From Proteles cristata cristata (Eukaryota; Chordata; Mammalia; Carnivora; Hyaenidae), in the NCBI GenBank assembly GCA_017311185.1, contig JAESUZ010000756.1:2418001-2482000 (forward strand): DNA of 64,000 bases, read 5' to 3'. Of the stretch, positions 42,859-54,479 are shown one piece after another (the stretch's first letter is position 1; each line of letters begins with the position of its first letter). Below the pieces are notes generated by a model. That model had not been told where the DNA came from and did not search any database. It saw nothing but the letters and a program-made list of their open reading frames with translations. The position numbers and the translations under genes were made by a program.

Positions 42859-43230
42859 TGTCTTAGTCCATTTAGACTACTGTACCACACATAGGCCACA
42901 AACCAGGGTGCTTAAGCAACAAACATGCATTTCTCACAGTTCTGGAGGCTGGAAAGTCCAGGATCAAGGTGCAGGCAGATTCACTGTCTGCCAAGAGCCC
43001 ACTTCCTGGTTTGGAGATGGAGGGCTGTCTTCTCACTGTGTCCTTATATGGCAGAAAGGGCAAGGGAGATCTCTGGGGTCTTTTATGTAGGTACTAATTC
43101 CATTCCTGAGGGCTTCACCCTCAAGACCTAAAAACCTCCCAAGGGCCACACCTCCAAATATCATCATACTGGGGACCAAGTCTCAACGTATGAATTGGAG
43201 GAGCAGGGCACAAACACTTAGTCTATGGCA
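42859..43230 (-). mobile_element. MLT1-like MaLR LTR, complete
   Basis: A 372-bp LTR read on the minus strand: left end TGTCTTAGTCC (reverse of a ...GGACTAAGACA end), tctcacagttctggaggctg, atatggcagaaagggcaag, and right end AGTCTATGGCA. Flanked by a 5-bp duplication GGTGA (42854-42858 and 43231-43235), the size expected for ERVL-MaLR. No internal sequence, so a solo LTR. Confidence 0.85.
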
Positions 43231-43235
43231 GGTGA

Positions 43236-43579
43236 TAAGGTGGGAAAAGAACCAGAAATGTCTTTCCTGCAAGATAAGAGTTCACACGCATTCTACTGAT
43301 GTGTGTGCATGCCACCCAGTTCTGACTCTTACACAAGGATCAAGAGAATAGGCTCATCAGGTGGCCACAGATCTGGGGCTCCTGAGATGTTCCTCATGCA
43401 CCATGTTTGCCAGTTGGGCGGTGGGTGTTGACCGTAGTCTGGTGGTGCATTCTCGCTACACAGCTTCACTAGCATGAACGAGGAAGAGGAAAGGCATTGA
43501 TTCCAAGGGCAACAGTGTATCAAAGATTGAAACTCTGAGATCAAATAAGGAGGGTTCCAAGTCTTCAATAACAGTGCAG
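43236..43579. other. Unassigned sequence
   Basis: Covered by a 108-codon minus-strand frame (43329-43655) with no domain. Confidence 0.3.
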
Positions 43580-43765
43580 AAAACAGATAGCTAACCACTC
43601 TAAACCCCATTCTCTCATCTGCACAGGCTTTCTCATAACTAAGCTTTAAGTACAAGATGGTAAGGAACGTAGGATTCAGTAATGTAAGGCAGTGCTTAAC
43701 GTGCTACCTGGGATACAGTAAGATCCCAGGACATGGTAGCTATCATTGTCAAGAAACAAAGGCTC
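43580..43765 (+). mobile_element. MIR relic
   Basis: Plus-strand order: gctaaccactctaaacccca, ttctctcatctgcacaggct, gcagtgcttaacgtgctacc, ctgggatacagtaagatccc. Confidence 0.6.
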
Positions 43766-44061
43766 AGAAATTCCCTAGGATTACAGCCAACATCCCCTCC
43801 AGATGGTGACTCCGTTAAGTGAGTGCTAGACACTCAAACTGTAACTTTGACTGCCAGATTCCATTTAGCTCTTCAGAAACAAGCGTTAAAGAGTCCGCCT
43901 ACTCTTTCAACTTCTTCAGCTTCTCCTTACCTGAACAAGCCCTGCCCACCAGCCCACTGTGTTTGCTTTCTGCAAGTGTACAGAACTTCCCTTTGTCCAC
44001 TGAACATTTCCTTTCCCATTCTGATGATCCTTTGCCTCCAGAGTGAGAACCTCTCTTTTCT
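43766..44061. other. Unassigned sequence
   Basis: Pyrimidine-rich. Two plus-strand frames (43819-44046, 43823-44086) in different registers have no domain. Confidence 0.3.
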
Positions 44062-44254
44062 TTTCTTTTTTTGTTGTTATTTTTAGATAGAAAGATAGAG
44101 TGAGGGAGAGGAGCCGAGGGAGAGAGAGAATCTCAAGCAGGCTCCACACTCAGCATAGAGCCCAGTGCAGGCCTGATCCCATAACCCTGGGATCATGACC
44201 CAAGCCTAAATCAGGAGTCAGACGCTCAACCTACTGAACCACCCAGGAGCCCCT
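44062..44254 (-). mobile_element. CAN-SINE, S16
   Basis: Minus-strand copy with unusual T/G-rich tail (TTTTTTTGTTGTTATTTTTAG), then GAGAGAGAATCTCAAGCAGG and head ending at 44254. Flanks share CTCTTTTC/ATCTTTTC, so the duplication is imperfect. Confidence 0.9.
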
Positions 44255-44402
44255 CAGAGCCCATCTTTTCAAGCAGAAGTAGTCCATTTACCTGGGCCAA
44301 CCGTGTAATGAGAATGTTGTTTTATGGTGGAAAGAAATAAAACCGTATGTGTATATTATTAATATTAAAGTAACTATGTGCACGGGATACCTTAGGCTGA
44401 GG

Positions 44403-45122
44403 TGGTCATGGATTGAACTGCATCACCCCACCCCCTCCAAAAAAAGATATGTTGGGAGTCCTAATTCCCTGTACCTCAGAAATGACCTTATTTGGAGATA
44501 GGATCTATCGAAAATGTAATCAAGATCAAACGAAGTCATTAGGATGACCTTTATCAAATATGACTGATATTCTTATAAAAATGGGAAATTTTGACACAGA
44601 AACAGACATACACACAGAAGGAATGTGAAGTAAAGCTGAAGGTGGAAATCAGGGTGATATATCTCCCAGGAAAGGAATGCCAAAACTGCTAGCAAACCAC
44701 CAGTAGTTAAGAGAGAGAATGGAAGAGATTTTCCTTCACAGCTAACTAACTCAATAACACAGCCTACAGCTTTTTAAAATGTTTATATGTTTACTTTAAC
44801 TTTTTTAAAGTTTATTTATTTACTTAGAGTGCACATCTAGCAGCAGAGGGGCAGAGAGACAGGGAGAGGGAGTAGCCTAAGCAGGCTCTGTGCTATCAAT
44901 GCAGGGCCTGTCATGGGGCTCGATCTCATGAACCGTGAGATCATGACCGGAGTCAAAATCAAGAGTTAGATCTTAACCAACTGAGCCATCTAGGTGCCCC
45001 AAGACTGCCTACGTCTTGATCTTGGACTTCTAGTCTACAGAATTGGGAAACAGTAAATTTCTGTTGTTTAAGCCACACAGATCATGGCATCTTGTTATAG
45101 CCAGACCTAAGGAACTAATACA
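44403..45122 (+). mobile_element. MLT1-like MaLR LTR interrupted by SINE S17
   Basis: Plus-strand LTR: tcatggattgaactgcatca, aaaaagatatgttgggagtc, atgaccttatttggagatag, gctagcaaaccaccagtagt, then after the SINE gatcttggacttctagtcta, ttctgttgtttaagccacac and ggaactaataca. Excluding the SINE it is about 480 bp. No internal retroviral sequence. Confidence 0.87.
44768..45003 (-). mobile_element. CAN-SINE, S17, nested in an MLT1 LTR
   Basis: Minus-strand copy: AAAGTTTATTTATTTACTTAG tail side, gcaggctctgtgctatcaat, head end TAGGTGCCCC at 45000. Host sequence ACAGCCTAC (44759-44767) recurs as ACTGCCTAC (45004-45012). An extra TTTATATGTTTACTTTAAC sits on the tail side. Confidence 0.92.
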
Positions 45123-45392
45123 GGGACCCATCTATGATCATAGCAGTTTTCTTTAAATCACTACATACCTGAGAGAGAATTCATGTATTTCTGGCTGAGC
45201 TTCTAATTTTTCCCTTACTGAATCACAATGCAAAGTAGATCGTTATGCATCCCAGGTAAAATAAAGACATCGGTTTAAAAAATCATGTGAGAATTTTCTT
45301 GGAATTCACCTCTAGATCCCACATTTGTAGATAGTGAAATGCAATTGCTTCTTAATCTGAGGATATGATCTTCACATCCTGCACTCAGATCT
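45123..45392. other. Unassigned sequence
   Basis: No repeat or exon recognised. Confidence 0.3.
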
Positions 45393-45408
45393 AATACTGT
45401 GTCCCTGG

Positions 45409-45624
45409 GGATGCCTGTATGGCTCAGTGAGTTAAGCATCTGACTCCAGCTCAGGTCATGATCTCACAGTCTGTTGGTTAGAGCCCTGCCTGGGCTGTGC
45501 TGAGAGCTCAGAGCCTGGGCCTGCCTTGGATTCTGTGTCTCCCTCTCTGCATCTCTCAATCTCTCTCTCTCTCTCTCTCTCCCTCTCAAGAATAAATAAC
45601 AATTAAAAAAAATTTTAATAAATA
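45409..45624 (+). mobile_element. CAN-SINE, S18
   Basis: Plus-strand copy: GGATGCCTGTATGGCTCAGTG, decayed B box (GGTTAGAGCCC), (CT)n near 45560-45580, tail AAGAATAAATAACAATT. The 16-bp duplication AATACTGTGTCCCTGG (45393-45408) recurs with one change at 45625-45640. Confidence 0.94.
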
Positions 45625-45640
45625 AATACTGTGTCCTTGG

Positions 45641-46533
45641 TCAGCTGTGGGGGACACCCGGAAGCAGTGGGCAGTTTGGGAAGATGAGACTCAGAGCTGC
45701 AGCACTATGTCCACATACCTGGTCCAAGCCCATCTCCAGGAATGCGGATGGGGTATCATTACCATTTGAATCTTTAATCTGAAATAACTGGGCAAGCACC
45801 ACTGTGTCCAATGTACTTTGCTGAGTGCAGGGTCTTAGGACCTAAGCTATGTAAAACATGGTTTCTATCCTGTCGAGACTTAAAATTTGTTGGCGAGCTC
45901 GACAAAACACAACACCTAGTAGGTGCAACTAGAGTGGGCATATTTGATTTTAGCTATAATACATATTGCTTTCAAAATGGAATTTTATGAAGCTGTTGTG
46001 AAAAGGGTAGAAGGTATTTAGAAAAAAATATATATATAGTAAGGAAATTTTGACCATACACACAGACAAAAATGACTTCTTTGCTGTCCTATCAAGGAAT
46101 ATGTGGACAAGATGGTAGTTATTAGAGTGCATGCAATTCTTTACTATATTCCTGTGCCAATACTTGGGCCCTTTATTCTTAGAACAATTTTTGTCCTTTG
46201 TCTTAAAGAAAAATCAAATATGATATATTGGAAAACACACCTTTTAAAAATAGAGATATATAGAGTATTTAGTAAAAGTAACGATGATAGTAATGTTACT
46301 CTAGACTTTAAGCAGTAGCAAATTAGGAGATTATTCTTTTAGGAAGCAGATATAAGCTGATGGGAATGCATGTATGGTTATGATATAGGAGCACACCTTC
46401 TCTCTGAAAGGCTCAATGTATTTTCAGCTTCATTGCATAACTTTGTCCTAATACCTTCTAGGTCCCTAATACACTGAACTATTTGCTATGTGTATATAAG
46501 ACAAATGCACTGCATTGGAGAATAGAGTCTTAA
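45641..46533. other. Unassigned sequence with an ancient-repeat-like patch
   Basis: 45790-45940 (gggcaagcaccactgtgtcc, acatggtttctatcctgtcg, aacacaacacctagtagg) resembles the unnamed ancient repeat also noted at 8111-8260. The rest is AT-rich and unassigned. Confidence 0.35.
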
Positions 46534-46933
46534 AAACCAGGGGTGTCTGTTAGGCATCCATCTCCTGGATTTGGCTCAGGTCATGATCTCATGGTTTTGG
46601 GGATTGGGCCCCGCATTGGGCTTTCTGGTGATAGCAGGGAGCCTGCTAGGGATTCTCTCTCTCCTGTCTCTGCCCCCCACCTCTCTCCCAAAATAAATAA
46701 ACATTAAAAAAATTAAAAACTGGGGCACCTGGGTGGCTTAGTCGGTTAAGCGTCCGACTTTCGCTTGGGTCATGATCTCGTGGTTCGTGGGTTCGAGCCC
46801 CGCATCGGGCTCTGTGCTGACTGCCAGCTCAGAGCCTGGAGCCTGTTTCAGTCTGTGACTCCCTCTCTCTCTGACCCCCCCCCTGCTCACACTGTCTCTC
46901 TCTCTCTCCTAGATATAAATAAAACATTTAAAA
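46534..46933 (+). mobile_element. Two CAN-SINEs, one nested in the other's tail (S19 and S20)
   Basis: S19 (about 46538-46720) is old and has lost part of its tRNA-like head. S20 (46722-46933) is a full-length, younger-type copy with intact head, B box GGTTCGAGCCC and the ctgactgccagctcagagcc diagnostic. S20 entered the A tail of S19: AAAATTAAAAACT at 46709-46721 is exactly repeated at 46934-46946. A third TTAAAAAC at 46530-46537 is the left duplication of S19. Confidence 0.94.
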
Positions 46934-46946
46934 AAAATTAAAAACT

Positions 46947-48085
46947 ATGGCTCTATCCTCCATCATTGGAGTCACTGGCTGATGACATATACTTTGCGTG
47001 TCTGACTTTCTGTGCCATATAGGAGGTATATCTGAGTTCCCAAGTGGTATCGAGCAGAGAGATGGGAAACACATAGGGACATTCCTCCTTCCCACTCAAC
47101 TTCTCAGAGAACAGGGATAAGATAGTTAGACCCAAAGGGGAGAAAAACATTCTCGATATACCCTAGGCTTTGTAACGCTCCACATCCAAAGTGTTCCTCT
47201 GAACTTTCCCTAATTACACAGTGATTGATGGATTGATTGATTTTGTGTGCTTAGTTACACAATAATTTAGATGAAGGAAATTCTCTTTTAAATTGAATCT
47301 TCTCCTGGGAAGAGAGTTAAGGCTTTATTTTTTTGTATTTTCAAGCATGAGTTAGTTATTTCATTTAACCAAACACCTCCAGGAATGTGATTTTTGATTG
47401 AGAAGGCTCTGCTAGAGGGAGGAGCACACTTAGCACGTGGGACACTTCAGAAAGGCCAGACCCACCTGGGGTACTCAATGAAAGTTTGGGGGATAGTCAA
47501 TGACCTAGAGGAGGGCTCAGGAGGAGTGCGAGTTGGCTCCAAATGATAGGTCACAGGGCCACATTGCCATGATATGCAGTTTTTCTAAGGGTTCTGAGGG
47601 CATTAACTTCCAACATATCCATATCAAGCATCTGGCATAAAGTCTCCAATGCTGCCAACTCAGCAAGCATTCCCTGATCCTCTGTCCTTACTACAGGCTG
47701 GCCTCTTAAAATAGAGACCAGCAATGCTCTAATTCTGATTTCTCAGACTCCTTTTCAGCAATCATGTCATCCAACCCTGGCCAGAGGACCTTAGAGAAAG
47801 TCTATTAGGTTTTAGGAAAGATATTCTTTCATGAGAAATAAAATGTTAGATGGTAGAAAAATGGGTCTATTTTTGCATAGGATGGTTTTAGGACACGATG
47901 CTTTGACCTGTGGAAGCCATCTTGCCACCACAGAGGAAGTCAGACAACAGGAAGCCACCATTCTGCAGACAGAGGAGCAGAAGGATGAAAAGAAGGCTTA
48001 ATCTTAGAACTTCTAAACACCATCTGTGGGAAAATTAACCTTAAGATATGTCATCATGTGAGATAAATGTCTTTCTCTTTTAAAT
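46947..48085. other. Unassigned sequence, 1.1 kb
   Basis: A (TTGA)n-like patch at 47227-47243 and an unidentified old-repeat-like stretch (gaagccatcttgccaccaca, 47914-47933). No exon. Confidence 0.35.
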
Positions 48086-48660
48086 CATAGTCCATTTGTC
48101 CAAGTCAACTCTGGCAACTAAAACAGAAAGTCATAGAATGATCAGCTTGAACAACAGGCATTTATTTCTTACAGTTTGGAAGGCTGGGAAGGACATGATC
48201 AAGGCACCAGCAAATTAGTTTCCTGGTAGTAGCTCTCTTCCTGGCTTCCAGATGTCTGTCTTCTTGCTGTGTCCTGCCACATCAGAAAAAGAAAGCAATG
48301 TCTGTGGTCTCTTCTATTTTTTAAATATTTATTTATTTTTAGGAAAGCACAAGTGGAGGGGGGGCAGAGAGAGGAGGACAGAGGATCTGAAGCAGGTTTT
48401 TCACTGACAGGCTGACAGCACAGAGCCCAATGTGGGGCTTAAACTCATGAACCCTGGGATTATGACCTGAGCCAAAGTTGGATGCTCAACCAACTGGGCC
48501 ACCCAGATGCCCCTGTGGTCTCTTCTTGTAAGGGCACTAATCTCACCATGAGAACCTTAATCACCTCCAAAAGGCCTCCCCTCCTAATACTATCACATCG
48601 GAGGTTAGGGCTTCAACATATGGATTTTGGAAGGACACAGTCAATCCATAACATCAGTAT
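48086..48660 (-). mobile_element. MLT1-like MaLR LTR interrupted by SINE S21
   Basis: Minus-strand LTR text: tagtccatttgtccaagtca, ttatttcttacagtttggaa, ggctgggaaggacatgatca, cttcttgctgtgtcctgcca, then after the SINE aagggcactaatctcaccat, aatcacctccaaaaggcctc, aacatatggattttggaagg. Confidence 0.85.
48316..48512 (-). mobile_element. CAN-SINE, S21, nested in an MLT1 LTR
   Basis: Minus-strand copy with AAATATTTATTTATTTTTAGG tail side. Perfect 14-bp duplication CTGTGGTCTCTTCT at 48302-48315 and 48513-48526, so host LTR sequence is restored by removing it. Confidence 0.95.
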
Positions 48661-48793
48661 TCTGTTAATTGATGCTGAAATTATTCTGTATGATATTCAG
48701 TTTGCTAGCACTGATCATAAGTTGAAAGTATGCAATTGTGAATTAGTGTAAGGTAAAACAATAAGATACCTGGGAATAAACCTAACCAAAGAG

Positions 48794-49480
48794 GTGAGAG
48801 ACCTATACTCTGAAAACTATAAAACAGCGATGAAAGAAACTAAAGACAATACAAAGAAATGCAAAGAAATCTATGCTCATGGGTTGGAAAAACAAATATT
48901 GTTAAAATGTCTATACTGCCCAAAGCAATCTGCACATTTATTCAATCCCTATCAAAATGACAACAACATTCTTCACAGAGCTAGATCAAATGATGCTAAA
49001 ACTTTTATGGAACCACAAAAGCAACCTTGAAAAATAAAAGCAAAGCTGAAGGCATCACAATTCCAGATTTCAAGGTATATTACAAGGCTGTAGTGATCAA
49101 AATAGTATGGTGTGACACAAAAATAGGCACACAGATCAGTAGAATAAAATAGAAAACCTAAAAATGAATCCACAACTCTATGGTCAATAAGGCTTAATAT
49201 TTGACAAAGCAGGAAACAATACCCAATGGGGGGAAAACAGTCTCAAACAAATGGTGTTGGGAAAACTGGACAGCAGCATGCAGAAGAATTAAACTGGACC
49301 ACATTCTTACACCATACACAACAAAAATTCAATATCGATGGAAGACCAAAATGAGACCTGAAATGATAAAAATCCTAGAGGAGAACATAGGCATTAACCC
49401 CTTTGACATCAGTTGTAGCAACTCCTTTCTAGGTATGTCTCTTGAGGCAAGGAAAACAAAAGCAAAAATACACTATTAGG
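48794..49480 (+). pseudogene. LINE-1 ORF2 C-terminal remnant
   Basis: The frame at 48794 encodes RDLYSENYKTAMKE, the L1 ORF2p stretch that follows the reverse transcriptase domain, then shifts out of frame. A second frame (49201-49479) covers the next part out of register. Frameshifts and stops show decay. Neither the catalytic RT nor the endonuclease is present in this copy. Confidence 0.85.
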
Positions 49481-50029
49481 GCTTCATCAACCAATCAACA
49501 AATGAAAAGGCAGCCTATGGATTGGGAGAGGATATTTGCAAATGACATATCAAAATATATAAAGAACTTATAAAACAACCAGAAAGTGAATAATCCAATT
49601 AAGATTTTTTTTCAGAGAAGACATACAGATGACCAACAGGCACATGAAAGAATCAACATCATGATCATCAGGGAACTACAGTGACATATCACCTCACACT
49701 TGTCAGAACGGCTAAAATTTTAAAAAAGAAAAATGAGAAACAGTGGGTGTTAGCAAAGGAGTGGAGAAAGGGGAGTCCTCTTGCACTGTTGATGGGGATG
49801 CAAACTGGGGCATCCACTCTGGAAAATATTATTCATTAAAATGTTAAAGATAGAATTACTGTATGATCCAGCAATTGCACTACTAGGTTATTTACCCAAA
49901 AAATATAAAAATACGAATTTGAAGGGATACATCCACCCCAATATTTATAGCAGCATTATCTACAATAGTCAAATTATGGAAATAGCCCAAGGGTCCATCC
50001 CCTGATGAATGGATAAGGAAAAGTGGTGT

Positions 50030-50031
<2 letters not shown>

Positions 50032-50069
<38 letters not shown>
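50032..50069. repeat. (CA)n microsatellite inside L1-E
   Basis: About 19 CA units at the L1 consensus GTGGTATATATACA position. Likely polymorphic. The Cys/Val run in the covering minus-strand frame is an artefact. Confidence 0.95.
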
Positions 50070-50071
<2 letters not shown>

Positions 50072-50228
50072 GAAATTACTCAGCCATGAAAGATAATGAA
50101 ATCTTGCCATTTGCAACAATGTGGATGGAGCTAGAGAGTATTATGTTAAATGAAAAAGTCAGAGAAAGACAAATACTATGATTTCACTCATTCATGGAAT
50201 TTAAGAAATAAAACAAACAAGCAAAGGG

Positions 50229-50252
50229 GAAGAGAGAGAGAGAGAGAGAGAG
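50229..50252. repeat. (GA)n run inside L1-E
   Basis: About 11 GA units in the 3' UTR of the element. Confidence 0.9.
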
Positions 50253-50488
50253 CAGTCAAAAACCAGACTCTTAACTATAAAGAACAAATTGATGGTTACC
50301 AGAGGGGATGTGGGGGTGTGGGTTAAATAAGTGATGGTGTCAGGAGTGTGACTTGTGATGAGCATCAGGTGTTGTATGGACAGTTGAATGAATCACTAAA
50401 TTATATACCTGAAACTAATATTAAAATGTATGTTAACTAACTGGAATTTGAATAAAAACTTTAAAAAATAAAAATAAAAATAAAAAAT

Positions 50489-51038
50489 ACTATACATAAT
50501 TATGCTTATCAAAATAGTCCATACCCTCAAGAGTATTTAATTACATAAGATGTGAAAATAGGTGTTTATTAAAGTAAATTATGGATATGTCACAACATAA
50601 CATAAGGGCTGCCATGAGTATAAATGAATATCCCTAAAGTTCATACCTTCATGTCTTTTTCTCTTTTTAAAAATTTTCTCAGACCTTCAAGGCTTCATGC
50701 TAGGTAACAGATATACAAATGGAAAATGAAATAAATAAGGCCCTTGCCTTCATTAAGTTTGCATTACATTCCAGATTCGGGCAGGTGGACAGGGATCAGT
50801 CCTTCACTGTATAGCTAGAATTTGAAACTATCCATTTGGGACTGACCTTGGATATATCTAACTCCTCTTTCTCCATACCACACTTGGCCTGCTGAACATT
50901 TCTAGAGAGAAACATTCAAATAGAATATGTGTGAACATGTGGTTTCTAAACTCAGTAGAGATTCAATATGGCCACTATATGCAGCTCTCTCCATTCCCCA
51001 TGATGAATATTTCAACCCTTCACCATTCTCCAAATGCC
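50489..51038. other. Unassigned sequence with an ancient-repeat-like patch
   Basis: 50690-50790 (tcatgctaggtaacagatat, aataaggcccttgccttcat) resembles the unnamed ancient repeat at 8111-8260. No exon. Confidence 0.35.
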
Positions 51039-51054
51039 AACATCTTTTATTTTT

Positions 51055-51230
51055 TCATGAGAGAGAGAGAGAGGGAGAATGGAAAAGGGCAGAGGGAGAG
51101 AGAAATCCCAAGCAGGCTTCAAACTCAGTGTGGATCCCAACGCAAGGGTCAATCCCATGGCCCTGGGATCATGACCTGAGCCGAAATCAAGATTTAGACA
51201 CTCAACCAAATGAGCCCCCCAGGCGTCCTT
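51055..51230 (-). mobile_element. CAN-SINE, S22
   Basis: Minus-strand copy starting at the GAGAGAGAGAGAG tract (little A tail left), with gggatcatgacctgagccga and head to 51230. AACATCTTTTATTTTT (51039-51054) recurs as AACACCTCTTCTTTTT (51231-51246). Confidence 0.92.
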
Positions 51231-51246
51231 AACACCTCTTCTTTTT

Positions 51247-52890
51247 AACTCTTTACAAATGCCTTCATTTCCTCTAGTTTTCAGACAAAGTAGAATAGGT
51301 AGAGAACACTCATAACCTATCCATCAAACAGCCACACCCACAGAAATTCTTCCCTTCTCTTTCCTTACACTGGGTTGTAAATCTCTCTAAGGCTAATTTC
51401 TCTCTGTTCTCATGATTTCATTCCTTTTCAATTTCTCAGGAAAACTGATTACTTAATTATGCACCTTTTTTTTTTTTTTCAAAATAAGCCTTGAAACAAC
51501 CTATAGTGTTTTCTACAAATAAGCTAACAAAAAAACAACTTCTTTTGTTCTTAGTTTCCCTCTTGATGTAGATTTTGCCCCTTTCTGTTAGTTTCCATTA
51601 CTATTCTGGCTTCTCATCTCTATAACGTCTCTGAAACAACTCTATAAAGATCATCAATTATATACATAGAGAGGAAGTGAACATTTTGCAGCCTTTGAGA
51701 TACTTGAGGTCTCTGACATAGTTGACCATTTGACCACATTTCCCTGAAAAATTTAATTTCTTGGCTTTTCTTACATCACTTCTCCTGTTTTGTTTTGTTT
51801 TTTAAATTCTTTGGTTCCTCTGTGCTTTCCAGATGTCCACCTTAAACTCATATGCATTTACCATACACATTCTTCCTGGGTGATTTCATTCAATGCCATG
51901 GCTTCAGCCATTATCTTCAAGCCAACAGCTTTCCCAACTCAAGATCCGTCACAGCCTTACCCCACAAGGCTCCATCACCACATAGCTGTCTTATAGAGAA
52001 CTCAAATTCAGCATTTCCAAATTTCAACTTCTTGTCTCTCCTGCCAATAGGTCTGATGCTTCTCCCATATTTCTTATTTCAGAAAATGGTATCGCTGTTC
52101 ACTTGCTGCCCCAGACAAAAATTTCTTCTCTTTAACCTCCTTCACCCACAAACTGAGCAATTTCTCTCAGTTCTATCACTTACGGACTCTACATCTCTTT
52201 ACTTTTAAAATGCTTAACTGCTTCCACTGTAGATAAGGTCCATATTAATTTCCATCCTTTATTTTTTGCAACTATTGCTTATTCCTGCTTCAATTATGCA
52301 TCTGGCTTACTTACTTATTCCTGCCTCAATTATGACATCTACTGTTACTTCAGACAGCAATATCTTTCTTTCTTAATACAAAAATTGACTATGTCATCAC
52401 CTTCCTTTAAGAAGTTTAGTGACCTCATAGCCTTTAGAATAAAGCCTAACCCTTTATTATTATATTTAAGGCTCTTTAGAGCTGACTCCTACTTTCCTTT
52501 CTTGATTCATCTTATGCCACTCCTATCTCTAACCTGTATTTCTAATGACACTAAGCATTTCTGGAGCCTACTTAGATTACTCTATATCTCAGGAACTCCT
52601 TATCTGCTCTTCCAATGTCTAGAAAGTCCTTTGTCTATGAGATTGCACAAAGGATTAAATTGTCAAGTCAGATTCATAAGAAGTGGAGATCTTATCCATG
52701 TCTAGCTTCAGAATATCGAGCTCGAGAAGTATTTTCATCAGAAAATATCTTACTTTTCTACTCCAATAATTATATTGGTTATGTGACACCTCTTTTAATG
52801 TGTTGTCACTTCTTCCAGGAAGTCTTTTTAAATCTCACAGCCTTAGGTTTAATTAGTGCTTTTCTTTTATCCTCCCTCTGCAGTGTTTTT
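51247..52890 (+). mobile_element. Long L2 LINE relic (ORF2 RT end to 3' UTR)
   Basis: About 1.6 kb following L2 order: gacatagttgaccatttgac, ttcctgggtgatttcattca with ccatggcttcagccattatc (the 'ctgggtgatctcatccactcccatggcttcaa' block), attgactatgtcatcacctt, agaataaagcctaacccttt, ctaacctgtatttctaatga, cttccaggaagtctttttaa. Frames of 68-118 codons on the plus strand are pieces of a decayed L2 ORF2 or chance. None keeps an RT catalytic motif. Confidence 0.75.
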
Positions 52891-53035
52891 TTTTTTATTA
52901 TTTTTTTACAGAACTATTAGCATAAATTTCATGTACCATAAAATTCATCCATTTAAAGTATAAAGCTTGGTGCGTTTTGGTATAATGAGGGTCATTTTTT
53001 TTTCTTAAGCTGTGCAGTATTACTTTTAGATTTCT

Positions 53036-53260
53036 TAACTTACATTCATTAATTTATTGAGACAGAGCGAAAGAGAGAGTGCCAGAGAGGGGTAGAGGGA
53101 GAGAGAGAGAGGGAGACAGAGAGAGAGAGAGAATCCCAAGCAAGCTCTGTGCTGTCAGCACAGATCCCAACGCAGGGCTCAAACTCATGAACCATGATTT
53201 CATGACCTGAGCCGAAATTAAGAGTCAGATGCTTAATCAATTGAGCCACCTAGGTGCTCC
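53036..53260 (-). mobile_element. CAN-SINE, S23, nested in L1-B
   Basis: Minus-strand copy with an extended GA tract (53083-53130), gtgctgtcagcacagatccc, then head end CACCTAGGTGCTCC at 53247-53260. The duplication is not clear. Confidence 0.92.
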
Positions 53261-53629
53261 ATTTCAATAAATATTTTTAAACATTTTCATCACTGCAGAA
53301 AGAAATTCCGTAGTCATTAGCAATCATTTCCCATTCCTACTTCTCCTTCCTCTGCCCCAGTGCCAGGGAATCACGAATCTGCCTTCTGTCTCTATGGATA
53401 CTTCACATAAATGGAATCACACAGTATGTGATCTTTTGGGACTGCTTATTTCACTTAGTATAGTGTTTTCAGGTTCTTCTATGTTGCTGTATGTATCTGT
53501 ACTTCTTTTTTTATTGCTAAACAATATTCTGTTATATGGATATATCACTTAAAAAATCCATTCTTTATTAATGGGCATGTAGGTTGTTCCCACATTTTGG
53601 CTATGATGAATAATGCTGCTATGAACATT

Positions 53630-53665
53630 CATTTACAACTTTTTTTTTTTCATTTACAACTTTTT
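53630..53665. repeat. Tandem duplication, 21-bp period, in L1-B
   Basis: CATTTACAACTTTTT occurs at 53630-53644 and 53651-53665. L1 has this text once, so it is a private slip-type duplication in this copy. Confidence 0.85.
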
Positions 53666-54065
53666 GTGTCTGCATATGTGTTCATTTCTTTTGGGTCAGT
53701 ATCTAGGATTGGAATTGCTGGGTCATATGGCAATTTATGTTGAGTATTTTAAGGACTTGAGCAACTGTTTTCTCCAAAGTGGTTGAACGATTTTACATTC
53801 CATATGCAACACATGAGAGCTCAAATTTTTGGATGCTTTCCAAAATGTATTATTGTTTGCTTTTTGTTTTTATTTTAGCCATCGTAACAAGTGTAAAGTG
53901 GTATCTTAAAGGGATTTTGATTTGCATTTTCTTCATAATTAATGATATTAAAGATCTTTTAATTAATGTGTTGGTTGCACATTTTTATATATTTGGAAGG
54001 ATATCTAAGAATTTAACATTCTAAGGACTCCAACCCTTCACTCACTTTCAAAATTAAGGTATCTT

Positions 54066-54278
54066 GAGGCACTTAGTTGACTTAGTCTGTTAAGCGTCCA
54101 ACTTTGGCTAGGTCATGATCTCACTGTTTGCGGATTTGAACCCCGCACTGAGCTCTGTGCTGACACCTCAGAGCCTATAGCTTGCTTCAGATTCTGTGTC
54201 TCCTTCTCTCTCTGCTCCTCCCCCACTTGCACTCTGTCTCTCTTTCTCAAAAATAAATAAATAAATAAAAATTAAATT
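54066..54278 (+). mobile_element. CAN-SINE, S24, nested in L1-B
   Basis: Plus-strand copy: GAGGCACTTAGTTGACTTAG, GTCATGATCTCACTG, CT tract, tail (AAAT)n. Perfect 15-bp duplication AAATTAAGGTATCTT at 54051-54065 and 54279-54293. Confidence 0.94.
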
Positions 54279-54479
54279 AAATTAAGGTATCTTTTTATTG
54301 TTGAAAAGTAAATGTGCTTTAAAGTCCAATTTATCTATTTCTTTTCTTTTCTCATTTGTGTTTTGGTGTTGCATATAAGAAACAATTCCTTAACTCAAGG
54401 CCATAAGGATTTAATTATATATTTTCTTCAAGAAGTTTTATAGTTTTAGTGCAAACATTTGGGTTCATGATCCATACTT

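Larger units (their letters stand above)
48756..50488 (+). mobile_element. 5'-truncated LINE-1 with A tail, L1-E
   Basis: About 1.73 kb of L1: ORF2 C-terminal third (tacctgggaataaacctaac, ctctgaaaactataaaacag, ggtgttgggaaaactggaca, gattgggagaggatatttgc, gatccagcaattgcactact) followed by the carnivore 3' UTR (accagactcttaactataaa, tgatgagcatcaggtgttgt, tatatacctgaaactaatat) and an AAAATAAAA-type tail. Truncation at about 48756 is typical of incomplete reverse transcription. Clear duplications were not found. Confidence 0.93.

Noticed and set aside
48794..49480. Active LINE-1
   Set aside because: The element is 5'-truncated, lacks endonuclease and reverse transcriptase, and its remaining ORF2 text is frameshifted.
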